Shown here one piece after another: positions 22,970-41,399 of a stretch of DNA of 64,000 nucleotides (the first letter of the stretch is position 1; the number at the start of each line of letters is the position of its first letter). Source of the DNA: Spisula solida (lineage: Eukaryota; Mollusca; Bivalvia; Venerida; Mactridae); NCBI GenBank assembly GCA_947247005.1, contig OX365948.1, forward strand, positions 12,141,455 to 12,205,454. The letters are read 5' to 3'. The notes beneath the pieces were generated by a model, which had not been told where the DNA came from, did not search any database, and was given only the letters and a program-made list of their open reading frames with translations. Made by a program: the position numbers and the translations under genes.

Positions 22970-25900
22970 TGTGATTAAACCATTGTTTTTTTGTTAGCTC
23001 GCCGACCATTGTACTAGCTGCGATTACAAACAAAGATTGATCATTTAAAGTATTATCTATTAGCTATGCCGCTATATGTTCCGATCTTGAACTTTATATT
23101 TTCAAAGCATATACACACTAACACATTAATTGAAACAAGCCATCTCTCACATATAAGCGTCTACATTATCAATCTTTGTTTGTAAACAAGGTTAGTTTTA
23201 TCGTCAACGAGCCATGGATTAAGTAACGTGTCTCTTACTATACATGAGAACGGTTGTAAACGAACCATGAGTCGGGCAGCAACGGCTAACCAATAAATCT
23301 TGTGAACATAAATAATGGTATGGTCAACTCATTTTTATGACAATGTTCAATTGTTATAGAGATTGCACTACAATAACATCTCCTGAGCTGAAAGAGAGAT
23401 GCAATTCATGACAGACGCTTAGAGGTAGCACGAAAAGCACAATGCACAGAGTGCACGGATGCTCACCAATCCAACCAAACACAGATGACAATGGTTGCTG
23501 TTGACAATACCGTTTTGTAAACGCAAGAATAAATCAACTGACAACCCAACCGAGCTATAATGGCGCCAAATGGACCACACAATTTGTCACAGTTGAAACA
23601 TAGCAAACTGGCCTGTTCCGTACACATTGTTACATGACGTCATTCTAATACACTTCATCTCACCAAGATTTTTATTTCTTCAAGATTATCATGCTAGTAG
23701 AAGAAGCAGAAATATTTATGGTCAAATCAAATGGCATCCTAGTTATAACGATGCTAAATGAACCACAATAGTCAACAAAGTGGAAACATTTGATATAGCT
23801 TGTCATCGAAATTTAGCTTCATTGTCTTATCTCCAGATACAATGGACGCAATAAGCAAAACACCCCTCCCTCCTAATATTGGTGTATATACCAAGAAACA
23901 TAACTCATTAGTGAAACTAGAAGCATGTTTAATAGTTATCTCCCTTCAAACGGCAGTAAAGTACAATAAAGCGTTTTATTCATTGTATACGTACAATGTA
24001 TGTACGTGTTCTGGCATTCTTTGTTTCAGTTGTTCTCTTTGCGATAAAGAGTATAAAAATATCACCAAAATATCATGAATTCATTTCTCATGCAAAAACG
24101 CAACGTTGTGACACGTCAATTTGGAGTAAAATTTTATCTTTGTTAAACTTGTTTAAACTTATACCATTCGATTCGTCATTGTATAGGCTTTCTAACGATA
24201 TGTAAAGTGTGCACATAGAAACGTTTGATATTATTTAGTATGGACTTAATAAACGACGACAATCGATCTTTGCGGAGTAGTTCCAGTTTTGTGCGTTACG
24301 TCAGTTACAACGGACGCAATCAAAGAAAAACGCCTCCTAATGTTGGTGTATATACCAAGAAAATTAACTCATTAGTGAAACTAGAAGCATGTTTAATGGT
24401 TATCTCCCTTCAAGTGGCATTAAAGTACGAGATAGCGACTTATTCAAGTATCAGTTTGAAATTTTATTGATATTCAATGCGAGTATAATTTATGACACTA
24501 CCCAGTGGGATTGCGATTATTAAAGGCTTGACTTTTGTTCAAATAAGAAATATCATTTTATGATTAGCATCTAATCGTAAGTGAAACTCGGTTCGTCAAA
24601 TAGAGGGAAATTTACCTTGATTATAGATGTATCTTAAATAAAGTTCATGAACAATACATAAGTACATGTAATCAGGAAGTCTAATATTGATTTTATAAAT
24701 TGTTTATAGCGTTTATGTTTGTATTTAATCTACATCTATACACTTCAGAAAAACTAAACCTTTTATGGCGTTTTGTGACCTGTTTCTAATCGCTTGTGTA
24801 GGTTTAAAAATTGTTATCTTTCACTAGTATGAAAAAAATGGTAGGGTGATTGTGTACAATTTTAAAAGTTTCTAGATATATAGAAGTTGAACACAAATTT
24901 ATTCCAGCATGACAACTTGCATGAAAATCTGGCAATTACAGGAGACTATAGTTATTTCCCATCACATAAAACCTAACGTGATAAAAATATTAAAACTACC
25001 AGATACCAACATATTTTAATAGTAAATACCTTGAGAGTATATGTATAAGAGTGTACATGTACATTAAACTTTGTATAGCTTAGAAAGAGACAGGATTACT
25101 CCTCATCATCCATTGACGCTGCTTATTTTATCGTTTCTTTTATTTTAATCTTGTTCTGTATAGAGCGTGGGCCTAGAGGTAGGCGAGCATTTGGGGATCG
25201 CGAGATGTATATGTAGCGGTAATGTGAAAGGTGGTTGTTGTGTTTTTGAACTGAAACAATGTGGGGGTTTTATCAAATAATTCAAATTATGACGTAACAT
25301 ACGATAAGCCCATCCAAGTCTCCCCCACTTTCGCTGAAACATCACGTGACGGTCTCATGTCCACTAACATAAAAAAAACATGCAGATACGTTTAATATGT
25401 GCAAAACACGAACATTGGTAATCATCAGTATGCAGTAACGTTATATACTTAAAATATCTACAATTTCATGTTTTTTATAATATATGTATATAAACAATTT
25501 ACAACCCATGGTTTAAGAAATTGAAACATAGCCACAATTTTGTGTAGACAAAAAAAACTAGTATGTTGTTTATTTCCTTCTAACATTGTTATCGGAAACT
25601 ATATAAAGTATGTGGTTTAGATCAACCAATCGTTTTAGTTGACTGACTGATAAAGTAGCGAGGAACATATAAGTATAACCTTAAGTGGTATACTAGTATA
25701 TACATGTACAAGAGGTTACACTTATTTCTATTTATAAATACACCATCAATATTACCTTATTTGGTAATGTTTGAAAAACTGCTGATGTGTCAAATTGTTG
25801 CCGTATCAATACACGACACCAGAAACCATTGAAGCTTGTGTGAGGTTAGCAACGATTTGAAAACGAGGTCATAACTATATAATCATATCCGTACGCACAC

Positions 25901-28300
25901 ATGCGGATACATTTATAAATATTCGATATGATATATAGTTACTGGTTAGACATCACTGCGTATCGTTCGTGTTTGAAACACCAGATTAACATATTTCATT
26001 ATTCTCAAAATTAGCAAGCGAACTATTGAGTTTATTTTAAAAGAGTCTTTTTAAATTATGATAATTTTTTATACATAAAGACTTGAACGAAAAATTCGAG
26101 CTGTAGATTCAAATAACTTAACTGAATTGTCCTTTCCTTGTCAATAAATAAAAGTACACGTATTTGCTTTCAATATGCAGAAACTTAAATGAAGTACATG
26201 TGCTTGAATGATAGGCCCTATTTTGGCTGGCATAACTTCATGCAATTACTACATAAGATCATGTGATACCATTCCAATAAATGCAGCCAATCAAAGTCAA
26301 GCACAATCTCATTATGAGATAATTTTATGCAGAGAGTAGTGTTACTTAATTGTAAATGTACTTAATTCGTTTCTGCTGTATGTTTGAATCAGATTATGTC
26401 CCTTGATTATAATTTCAGTTTGTTGTTGTTGTTGTCGTCGTCGTTATTGTTGTAGAGAGAACACAGTTTTATTGTTCCTTGAGTAAGACCAATTAGTAAT
26501 TTATTATAAGTGGTTCATCTACATACCATGAGCTTAGACAAGTGTACATGGACACTTAAATAGCTACGATAAACATCCATACTCATTTATTGTATAAAAT
26601 AATACTAAAGTTACAATTGAGATCAGTATAGTTACTCTAACTGAATATAATCTACAAGTGGTGTTATGTTTGTAACAAGCAGGGTATGGTACGTGTATCC
26701 GTATAACCGATGACGGGTAGTAATTCAATAGAATTTTCATATATAACTTCCGAAAATGACATATTTGTGTACGTATTAATTTATAAACAGAATGCAAACT
26801 TCCTTATTAGGAACAAATTGCACAATAACAATAATCCAAAGTACTTCGATGCTTTATCGACGATACACCATAGAATATATATATTAAAGACACGTGTTTA
26901 AGTGGTGTTAATACGTTCCCCATAATAGAATTTTGTTCAGATTTTTCAAAGTTTGCATGTTCAAGTGCAGATAACTCCTGAATAAAAAGATTGGCCAACA
27001 GTTTTTCTGTTTCTTACACGATACTGTTTTGAACAAATTATATTATTGGGATTTTCTTTTACCCCAAACTGCAGTATGCCCACTTAGTTAAAGGTGCTGT
27101 CCAGAAAACTATGAAATGTTTGAAAAAAACTCCAAATTGGTTAAAGATATTTTAAATAATATGTTTGTTTGAAAGCCATTTGTAATCTTTAGTTTTCATT
27201 GTAGTACTGTTTATAGAGTGGTTAAATTTCCGCATGCAAAAATTACGACCTACTTGTTATGTGACGTCACTATTTTACATGGTACGCAATTTACGTTTGC
27301 TGTCAACATGTTTCCAAATTCCACAAGATTGGCTGACAATAGGTAAGATACTGAATCATTTAGTGTTGAAGTTGTACGGACTCTATAAAAACATTTGCAA
27401 AGGTTTTTTTAATTTTGAGATTTTTATCAGCATCCCGGGTTCATCACCTTAAAAATACAACAATAAAAACCATTTGAAATAGACGTATAACACGCACAAA
27501 AGTCAAGGTCAAAGTCAAAATTTATTTATTGTCGGAAAATTTGGTAAACAAAATTACATAAGCTATGTATAGCTTTTGTCCGACAAACACAACAAGCACA
27601 ACACGCCATACAAGGACAATTACTAAAAGTGGGCTTGTGTGAAATATCTAGGAAGTTAGTTTTTACGCTTGTTTATTTTCTGGGAAAATAAACATAACTA
27701 TCGATGTTAGACCCGGAAGACTTCCTTCAAAATTTTCACCGTTTTCATGGCGGGATTAACGTAATTGAAGTTGCTCTTCTTATGTTAAGAGAACTTGTTG
27801 CCAGATCCGTTTGCTCCATTCTGTTTGTTGTTATATCGTGTTTACGTTATCCTTGTAGATTTTGGTGATAAAAACCTGCGCTTAGGACAATATGAAAAAC
27901 ACGCACATATACGACCAACTTGTTAACAACGGCCGCTCAAACATGCCTATTTCTTAAATAAGCAGCATTCAATAGAATTTGAAATACTAGTAAAAAAAGA
28001 CCTATCAACTGTTGTCTTTTGACATGGGTTGATCAAAGTTCAGAAGAGTGTAATGATTGCACACGCATACGTATCGATGAAGTATTGCAAATACACAGAT
28101 AAATTAATATAAAGGGGGAGAACTCCGAAATAACGGAATCTGTCGAATACAGTCAAACCTGTGTCAAAGAACATCTACAAGCAAAGACCACTAGGTACTT
28201 GAAAACTTGTACGTGAAGACGACTCATTTTATCTCACATCAGGTCATTTTGTATTATATATAACATGTTAATACCTTGTTCACAAATCACCCGGACGCCT
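22970..28300. other. Intergenic, no gene recognised
   Basis: AT-rich, with no ORF resembling a known protein and no exon chain. Contains the duplication at 23838-24440, a GTT/GTC microsatellite near 26420-26455, and a stretch near 27500-27620 that looks like a degraded repeat tail. Confidence 0.5.
23838..24440 (+). repeat. Dispersed direct duplication, about 130 bp, two copies
   Basis: 23838-23975 and 24306-24440 share TTGGTGTATATACCAAGAAA, AACTCATTAGTGAAACTAGA and GTTATCTCCCTTCAA, with scattered changes. The copies lie about 465 bp apart in direct orientation. Confidence 0.75.
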
Positions 28301-28304
28301 AACG

Positions 28305-29230
28305 ATGTCCTTGTATCCTATGTGTATCCTATGTGTATCCTATGTGTATCCGATGTGTATCCTATGTGTATCCTATGTGTATCCTATGTGTATCCGATGT
28401 GTATCCTATGTGTGTCCGATGTGTATCCGATGTGTATCCTATGTGTATCCGATGTGTATCCTATGTGTATCCGATGTGTATCCGATGTGTATCCTATGTG
28501 TACCCAAGTGTATCCTATGTGTATCCGATGTGTATCCTATGTGTACCCTATTAGTATCCGATGTGTATCCTATGTGTATCCGATGTGTATCCTATGTGTA
28601 TCCGATGTGTATCCTATGTGTATCCGATGTGTATCCTATGTGTATCCTATGTGTATCCTATGTGTATCCTATGTGTATCCGATGTGTATCCGATGTGTAT
28701 CCTATGTCTATGTGTATCCGATGTGTATCCGATGTGTATCCTATGTGTATCCGATGTGTATCCTATGTGTATCCTATGTGTATCCTATGTGTATCCGATG
28801 TGTATCCTATGTGTATCCGATGTGTATCCTAGGTATATCCTATGTGTATCCGATGTGTATCCTATGTGTATCGATGTGTATCCTATGTGTATCCGATGTG
28901 TATCCTATGTGTATCCGATGTGTATCCTATGTGTATCCTATGTGTATCCTATGTGTATCCTATGTGTATCCTATGTGTATCCGATGTGTATCCTATGTGT
29001 ATCCGATGTGTATCCTATGTGTATCCTATGTGTATCCTATGTGTATCATATGTGTATCATATGTGTATCATATGTGTATCATATGTGTATCCGATGTGTA
29101 TCCGATGTGTATCCTATGTGTATCCGATGTGTATCCGATGTGTATCCGATGTGTATCCGATGTGTATCCGATGTGTATCCTATGTGTATCCGATGTGTAT
29201 CCGATGTGTATCTGATGTGTATCCGATGTC
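28305..29230 (+). repeat. 11-bp satellite array, (GTGTATCCTAT/GTGTATCCGAT)n
   Basis: About 80 copies of an 11-bp unit with a T/G switch at one position (CCTATG or CCGATG). A run of ATCATATGTGT variants occupies about 29044-29090. The unit has no stop in any + frame, so long ORFs arise by chance with an 11-residue repeat (YVYPMCILCVS). I do not regard them as genes. Confidence 0.95.
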
Positions 29231-29360
29231 TAGGCATCGAGTGGATACCGGTCGATGAGTTGCAATGCAAACCCAGGCCACCGCCCGATCACTGGGCGAT
29301 GTCCGTCCGTCCTTCGGCCTGATTAGACCCGAGCATCGGGTGGCGACGGGATTGGACTTG
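29231..29360. other. GC-rich segment flanking the satellite
   Basis: Short GC-rich block against an AT-rich background, with small inverted repeats (GCCCGATCACTGGGC; GACCCGAGCATCGGGT). No gene recognised. Confidence 0.4.
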
Positions 29361-30364
29361 TTACCCAGGTATAAGTGAGACCACCCTGTAACAATTACAA
29401 CTGCTTGTTGTTCTCATGAGAGGTATTTACAGACAAGATTTCCTGTACTTAATTGTATATCAATTAAACGTGAGTAATCATGAGTCATTATTATACTGAT
29501 GTTATGTCACAACATACAGACAGATAACGAACTGACACGGGATACTGGTGTTTATCAGTATTTGATAACCCATTTTATTCCTCTGTGCAACCTCGTGACA
29601 CTCGCACGATAATGTTGACAATGAATTGCATATGAATGTTAAAACAATGTAAAATATTAATTAGTATAATGATAAAACTAATATACGTACATGTACAAGT
29701 ATATACATGTAATCATATTGATAACCACATAAAATATTATGTCATATATAATTATATGACAGTCAGCGTGTCAACTGTAGCAGTAATATTCTACTGTTTA
29801 CCAAATACCAGATATATTTTATTATGTTGAGTGTCAATAAAAAGCAATAACTAATACCTATAACGATAATGTTCTCATTTAGTTCAATTAAGCTAATCAA
29901 ATGCGTGAACGTAGTATAATTAAATAAAACATTGTTGTTTGTGACTGCAATGAAAGAAACATAAAATCATTACTCTGATACATATGTTACCTGTATTTGC
30001 AGAAAGAGTTCCCTCATGCAACAAACATAAATGTGGCATTTCTAAAGGCAACGGGTAGAACATACTTGAGAGACAATATATACGTTCAAGCTGACATCAA
30101 TCAGTCACAGCGGCCTATCTAGATGAAACAACATAGTCCAAAAATCACGTGGTGACACCACGGATATACACAGAATGTATTTCCGTGTTATTGTTAAGGT
30201 GAAGAATTCAGAGTGTGATAGTTCTTACTTGCAATCATAGGAATACATACCTGTACGTGTACACCAGATTGGCATCAAACGTGAAAGTTTTGAAATTCGT
30301 ATGTAATCTAATCCAATTTAATCACAGATAAAAGCTCAGAAATGATATAGAGGATATTTGTTTA

Positions 30365-30455
30365 TTTTGGTGTAAGATCGAATTTTATTTCATCGAGTGA
30401 AAATTTAATTTTATGTGATCACGAGTGAAATAAAATTGATCTTTCACCAAAAATC
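30365..30455. repeat. Foldback repeat
   Basis: Arms TTTTGGTGTAAGATCGAATT (30365 on) and AAATTGATCTTTCACCAAAA (to 30455) are inverted copies through TTTATTTCA...CGAGTG, with about 20 bp of loop. Confidence 0.6.
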
Positions 30456-30633
30456 AACAAATTTTCTATTTATTATATGCTTTAATTTCTCTTAAAAGGG
30501 TACCGTAATTGGCTTAATTGGAAAAATCACGTCGAAATTGGAACGTCACGACGTTACAATTATGACGTCATTATGGCATAACGTACATTTTAAAGCCCGG
30601 TGCCGTTGACGTTACGTTTCTTTTTCTGAACGA

Positions 30634-31665
30634 TAGGGTAATTCGCCCTAAAGTCGTACATGCCCTTAAGTCGGCCAATTTTATCACACAATATTTAGTT
30701 TGGTCCGACCACGTATCAACAAAATAAGAGTCGACAACAATAAAATAGAACATAAATAATACTTAGACACATCCCGTTTTAACCACGTGATATCGTACTT
30801 CCGGTGATACATACCGTAAACGAGGCGTATTTTTACATTTTTCACGGGCGGGAAATTTGAAAAGATCTGATTTCAGTTACAACTTATTGACCAGATGTAA
30901 GTATACTATTGCATTTATTTCATGAAGTTGTAGCGTATTTATGGTTTGAAATATCTCATTCAAACATAACAATTGTTTCAGCACATTTCATCATAGACTT
31001 GTAGCGAATTATTCAAATTTATATTTCAAACCGTCATACACGCGAGACTATCTCTGGGTTACCAACCAGTTCGTCTCTAGTTGGGTGGGAAACACTGAAA
31101 AGTGTTTAAGAAGTGACCCGGCCGAGATTCGAACCAGGGACCTCTCAATTAGTAGTCAAGTGCGTTATACACTCGAACACCGTGCCACCGTAGGTGGTTG
31201 ATATGAAGCCTATTTTAACAGCTCTAACAAAACAAATTTGAGCCAAATCCAAGCATACCATTCGTAATTATATTTGATTGTGATGAGTTCTTGCTATACA
31301 TGTACGCACTATACGTGTTGACCACTTATATGCATATTTACATATGTAGGCTATATCAATATCTGGACCGTTCGAATAGATTAGTATCATAACAACGCAA
31401 ATTACGAAATATTAACCGACTTACAAACGAACCAATATCACCTTTCCGACTCTAAGGCGAAAGTGTACGACTTATGGGCAAATTTAGGTTCCTCCGGATT
31501 TTTGCCTCAGTTAACTTTGGCAATTAGATTTTTTCATGAAAACAGGGCTAATGACGTTCTACAGAAAATGACGAGGATTCCGAATGAATGATATGCACTC
31601 GGCGAATGATGGAGAATATTGTGCAACGCTAATAATCGTGTACGACTTTAGGGCGAATTACCCTA
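30634..31665. mobile_element. Element of about 1.03 kb with perfect 27-bp inverted ends
   Basis: 30634-30660 and 31639-31665 are exact inverted copies (left end TAGGGTAATTCGCCCTAAAG). Related subterminal motifs occur inside both ends (CCCTTAAGTCGGCC near 30663; GTGTACGACTTATGGGCAAA near 31459). No transposase is seen. A SINE (31042-31198) is nested inside. Probably a non-autonomous DNA transposon; superfamily not assigned. Confidence 0.65.
31042..31198 (-). mobile_element. tRNA-derived SINE, family 2
   Basis: On the - strand a tRNA-like head with box B GGTTCGAATCTC, then a tail with CAGTGTTTCCCACCCAACTA. The tail recurs at 41300-41392 and, in part, at 59360-59477. Confidence 0.65.
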
Positions 31666-31984
31666 CTGGAACTAGCTTCGAAAACAGTGAAAACAACAAA
31701 ACGATAATTTCACTGTTATTTTCACTGTTATTTTCACTGAAAAATCTCCATAATCCATTGAAAGCTAATAATAATCATTATTTATATCCAGTTAGAACGA
31801 GTTTTATAAGAACCGGGTTCGGTGGAAGTACAACTCATATTCAAGCCTACCCTACCCATCCGATAATTTGCTATGACGCCGCAACGGTAAAAATCTCCCA
31901 CTTGTAGCACTGAGATGCTCTATGTAAAGGCTATCGAGGCGGTTAGAACTACAGAAATAAACACAAATAACAAATCGGACAAGG

Positions 31985-32400
31985 ATGGCAGCACTTAACA
32001 GAAACAACAGATCACAAACACACATAAAACATAAAAAACAATGAGACAGCACTAAACAAACCACAGAGCACAAAGGTTACAGAATTGAACACATAGTAGA
32101 AATAAAGGCGTCCGTCAACAGAAACGACAGAGCACGAAATGCACCCAAATGAACACATGGAAAAGAAATTAAGGCATCTCTCAACGGAAACGACAGAGCA
32201 CGCAAGGCACCGAAAAATACACACGAAAAGAAATGAAGGCAGCTCTGTTAACAGAAGACACAGAGCACGAAATACAAAGAAATGAACACACGGAAAAGAA
32301 ATTCAGGCAACACTCAACAGAAACAACAGAACACGACAGGCAACACAATGAACACACACACACAAATAAGGCTGCACTAAAACAGAAACGACAGGCACAA
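31985..32400 (+). repeat. Degenerate minisatellite, about 66-bp period
   Basis: CAGAAACGACAGAGCAC-like cores recur near 31999, 32059, 32120, 32185, 32252, 32318 and 32382, separated by AATGAACACACGGAAAAGAA-like spacers. Cys/Ser-rich ORFs on the - strand are by-products. Confidence 0.75.
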
Positions 32401-32677
32401 AAAGGAACATACGATAACAAAATAATTAGATTGCTGATGTCTCTAGAATATCATATGGTGCTGCTACTTACCATGGAGTAATTGTTATATGTAGATTGTA
32501 CAGTTGTAGATTATCATACAATGTTAAGGTGATACATCCTACCACTATTATCTTGTCTCACTGATAATAAGGGTGTTTCAAATGATTACAACTTCATGAA
32601 TTAGATAGCTATTGTTAGATAATGTTTTTATATATGCTAATCATTGAAACAATGGCTGTGTAATATAGTACATCTAG

Positions 32678-32721
32678 CCAAATATGGTGGCACCCTGACG
32701 CTAAATTATAGCCATATATGG
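32678..32721 (+). promoter_or_regulatory. Two CArG boxes of actin gene 2
   Basis: CCAAATATGG at 32678-32687 and CCATATATGG at 32712-32721, both perfect, 34 bp apart. Confidence 0.82.
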
Positions 32722-32763
32722 ACATGAGTGCAAGGACTGTTATCTTACTGATTATGACCAAGC

Positions 32764-32770
32764 TATATAA
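32764..32770 (+). promoter_or_regulatory. TATA box of actin gene 2
   Basis: TATATAA 100 bp upstream of the ATG and 52 bp downstream of the nearer CArG box. Confidence 0.72.
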
Positions 32771-32848
32771 CTAGATTCGATCAAATTTCAATTAGTATAA
32801 TTTTGAGACGGAGTATAGTGTCCATTGAAATTAATCAGTACTCATTGA

Positions 32849-34848
<2,000 letters not shown>

Positions 34849-34967
34849 ACTTAAAATTACAATAACTTTCATAATAGAATCTGACTTTTTAGCTCAATAC
34901 CGGTACTAGCTAACGAAACATTACACATGTATAGAATAAGAAAGTACATATATGTATTTTATTGCGA

Positions 34968-35038
34968 AATAAACGTTTTACGCAAAGTTGAACAGTTGAC
35001 AACGTGTACGCATCAATGTATAAGTGTATACAAATAAA
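34968..35038 (+). other. Polyadenylation signals of actin 2
   Basis: AATAAA at 34968-34973 and 35033-35038, 120 and 185 bp after the stop. Confidence 0.65.
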
Positions 35039-35202
35039 ATGACTGGTTCCATACACATTATAATAATTCTGTATTGTCGTTGACTAGTCTAGAACCATTT
35101 AATGTGCAATATGCTTCTCTGTGATACATTTGTAGATCTAAATACATGTATGTCCATTTGTATTTGTAAAAAATAATAAAAACAATCCAAATTCGTGTGT
35201 TC

Positions 35203-35226
35203 GTTTGTCTGTCTGTCTGTCTGTCA
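35203..35226 (+). repeat. Short GTCT microsatellite
   Basis: About five GTCT units, then AT-rich intergenic sequence up to 36.7 kb in which I see no gene. Confidence 0.7.
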
Positions 35227-36768
35227 GTTTGCTTTTTTAACATACTTGTAACTACATGTACTGTCAAGTCTGTCACTAGCAACCAGTCAAGGGACACTGA
35301 TAGCAATGATAATCAAATGCGGTTGAAGGCGGCGTGTGTTTGTTAATGTTCAATACTTATTGGATTCAGTATCAATATAGCGCATTCGAATTCTTTAACA
35401 TAGGCTACGCAGGACATATACTTGTTTAAGACAAGTAACCATTAACAGCACTGGGTCCCATCTCTGTGACATGCCAATTAGATACATTTAGAGTGTATAT
35501 TGGACTCGCACGAAGAGCTTGTTGTCTCTTGAGTCATACAAATAGAAGGCAGGTATAACATTACATAATAATATTATATTGTAATACTTCGTTGAAATAT
35601 TATCTCGGGTATTCTCTTCCAATATTGAGTATAGTCTACACGAATAGAGAAAACATACTTATATACATGTATATGTATCATGTACTCTGTAACCAAGGTA
35701 ACGTGGAGAGACATCAATAGCTTGTTGGCGTTTACATTCACATGCATACAATTACACTGTTTTAGTATTATATTGTAATGCAGAGTAATGTCATACGTGT
35801 ACATGTACAAATTATTTCTAACTTCCGGCCACGTGTACTTTCCAGTTGGACGACAAATCTATTACCTCATGTTTCATTTGTGGTCACAACTTTCCCGCGT
35901 AAGCACCGGATGTTCACTCCACAGTGGAATATCAAAGCACTGCGTGTATTATACATACTGGTACAATGTTATAAGGGCCCAAAAGAAACTTCGTAGTCGA
36001 TAAGGCCGACATGATATGATTGCATCTCTATTCGGGTATCATATTTAGACAAACACTTTCAAAACGTCTACCAAAATGTTTCTTTCTATTCAACACAACA
36101 GTTTCATGTTTTATGTTTTATAGCTGTACGTACTTGAACATCGATCGAGTAAACAATCAATGTTTTATCCTAGAAATATTTTATAAAACTAACCAAACGT
36201 CTTAAATACAAATATATGAATTCATAAATCGATGATACGGCCATTAACGCTTTGATGTGAACTATAATATGAACACCGCTGGAAAGCAACAAAATGTGGA
36301 CAAGTTAAAGAGAGGTCCTGTGCATTAGAGTGAGTACTATACTATCCGTTTAGTGCAAACACAAAATACTAAAGTATTATAATTATGTAGTAAATCTGCT
36401 AACAATCGACCCTGTGGTCTAGTTCAACGGTCCACCTCAGAAATTGGAGTTTCTACGTGCCACATGTGTGTCCTGCAATACATGTTGAAAGAGAACAGAC
36501 ATACGAGCATTGCTGGGCACCAATCACATGATGATCTGTTCATGACTGTTTGCAAGCTCTGTGTTAGAATACGCTACTATCATTGTCTAGTCTCTATAGT
36601 ATTGTAATACTGTTAGAATGACTTATAATATGAATCCAAAATTAAAGGGTACTGTTACGTACGAGTATAATACTAATATCTGAACGTGTAAAATGTACTT
36701 ATACTTTTGCCTTTTGCCAATGAAGCATGGTGTTTACTGTTGCGTTATTAAAATAAAGTTTATGATAA

Positions 36769-36778
36769 CCATATAAGG
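36769..36778 (+). promoter_or_regulatory. CArG box of actin gene 3
   Basis: CCATATAAGG, perfect, 76 bp upstream of the TATA box. It has the same core as the box of actin gene 4. Confidence 0.8.
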
Positions 36779-36844
36779 CTAACAAGATGATGTGAAATAA
36801 TCAAAAAACTTCTTTTTAAAAGGATCAAAGGTCACTTGCATACT

Positions 36845-36850
36845 TATAAA
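36845..36850 (+). promoter_or_regulatory. TATA box of actin gene 3
   Basis: TATAAA 153 bp upstream of the ATG, the longest TATA-to-ATG distance of the four genes. Confidence 0.7.
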
Positions 36851-36943
36851 TCTTAACCGGTTTTAAACTCACATAAATATCAGTCTGTTTAGCGCTATAG
36901 GCTAGTGAGGTCTTATCTTGCAACCGAGCAAAGCAGAGGCTGA

Positions 36944-40275
<3,332 letters not shown>

Positions 40276-40362
40276 GTACGCAAGAGTTTAAAGATACACA
40301 TTCTTCTCACCAATATATATAGAAAGTATTTGACTATATACTATAGTATATTTGTTCTTACT

Positions 40363-40368
40363 AATAAA
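40363..40368 (+). other. Polyadenylation signal of actin 3
   Basis: AATAAA 88 bp after the stop codon. Confidence 0.6.
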
Positions 40369-40374
40369 AAATAA

Positions 40375-40450
40375 TGGAGGATCAGTGGTTGACAGATAGA
40401 TGTCTAACTCCTGATCCGAATGTTATGGATTCGAGTCCTGCCATAGGGTG
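40375..40450 (+). mobile_element. tRNA-like sequence, probably a SINE head
   Basis: A-box-like ATCAGTGGTTGA and B box GGATTCGAGTCC spaced like a tRNA, immediately after the actin 3 poly(A) signal. No clean acceptor stem by eye, so a SINE head is likelier than a tRNA gene. Confidence 0.45.
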
Positions 40451-41299
40451 AGATGAAATCCACCTGAAATACTCTCAAATACTGCTTCGTAACAAGTTGC
40501 CATCAAAAGTGATTAATATATTTATTTAATTTTAATAAGTTATAGTAATATGTTTTGCACTCGATTTAACATATGATTAAATGATTTCATAAATGTACTT
40601 TTTGTATCTGAATATTTTCTTTTACCAAACGCACTTCCGCCGGGTTCGAGTGATATAGGCAACGACCTGTAAACAATTCAATATTGTAAATACCAGTCCA
40701 CCATAATGTGAATGATGCATTGTGTATTGTTGTGTTTTATTATGTCGTGGTAAACAAGTCGGCAAAGTTGTTAAGTTACCCACAGCATCAAATGACGGGC
40801 TTTATAATTATGTTTATAAAAGCTAGAACTTGAAATTCAAGACATTTGATTACTTTTCTGTTAAAACGAATTCATTGAACTATGGTGTATTAGTATACTG
40901 CTCGAGACAATGGGGATATACTTTCTAGAGAAGAATACGGCCATTGTTTCATTGTAAAGTAGGAAATACTATATATGATGATTAAGTGGGTCCTATAATA
41001 CAGCATCTGTTCAAGAGTTTAAGATGGTAAGTCGCGCAGTTTTTGTGTATTTCCTGTGGTTACTTTAGATACCATTGTCGTTGGATTACGAAACCAGAAA
41101 ATGTACCAGTAAACAAGCTTTAATTGAGTAAGCAACTTTAATCCCTACAAGCAGTCAGTGCATTGAACTGTTGTGCTACTACATATGTGTAGCACCTCAT
41201 TTGTATTTTGTGCAAACATACAAATATGCATTGTCTAGCTATAAGTAAATCTGACGTCGTCAGAGTCAAAGTATTTGACTGCTGGGGTACTAGTACTTT

Positions 41300-41392
41300 T
41301 TCATTTTCTGAAACGCTTTTCAGTGTTTCCCACCCAACTAGAACAATGAACTGGTTACTACCCAGGGTAGTCTCGAGTTTATCAGCGCTGTA
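41300..41392 (+). mobile_element. SINE family 2 tail fragment
   Basis: TTTTCAGTGTTTCCCACCCA followed by ACTAGA...GAACTGGTTACTACCCAGGG matches the tail of the SINE at 31042-31198; the tRNA-like head is missing. Confidence 0.55.
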
Positions 41393-41399
41393 AAGAACC

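Noticed and set aside
28265..29322. Long forward ORFs of 138-316 codons
   Set aside because: They lie in the 11-bp satellite, overlap in three frames and give the same peptide repeat. There is no codon-level constraint and no promoter.
31910..31950. Another tRNA-like head (TAGCACTGAGATGC, CTATCGAGGCGG)
   Set aside because: Resembles the head of the SINE at 3401 only over a short piece, with no B box found.
40375..40450. Working tRNA gene
   Set aside because: A and B boxes are present, but no clear acceptor stem or anticodon arm could be drawn. It is treated as a SINE head.
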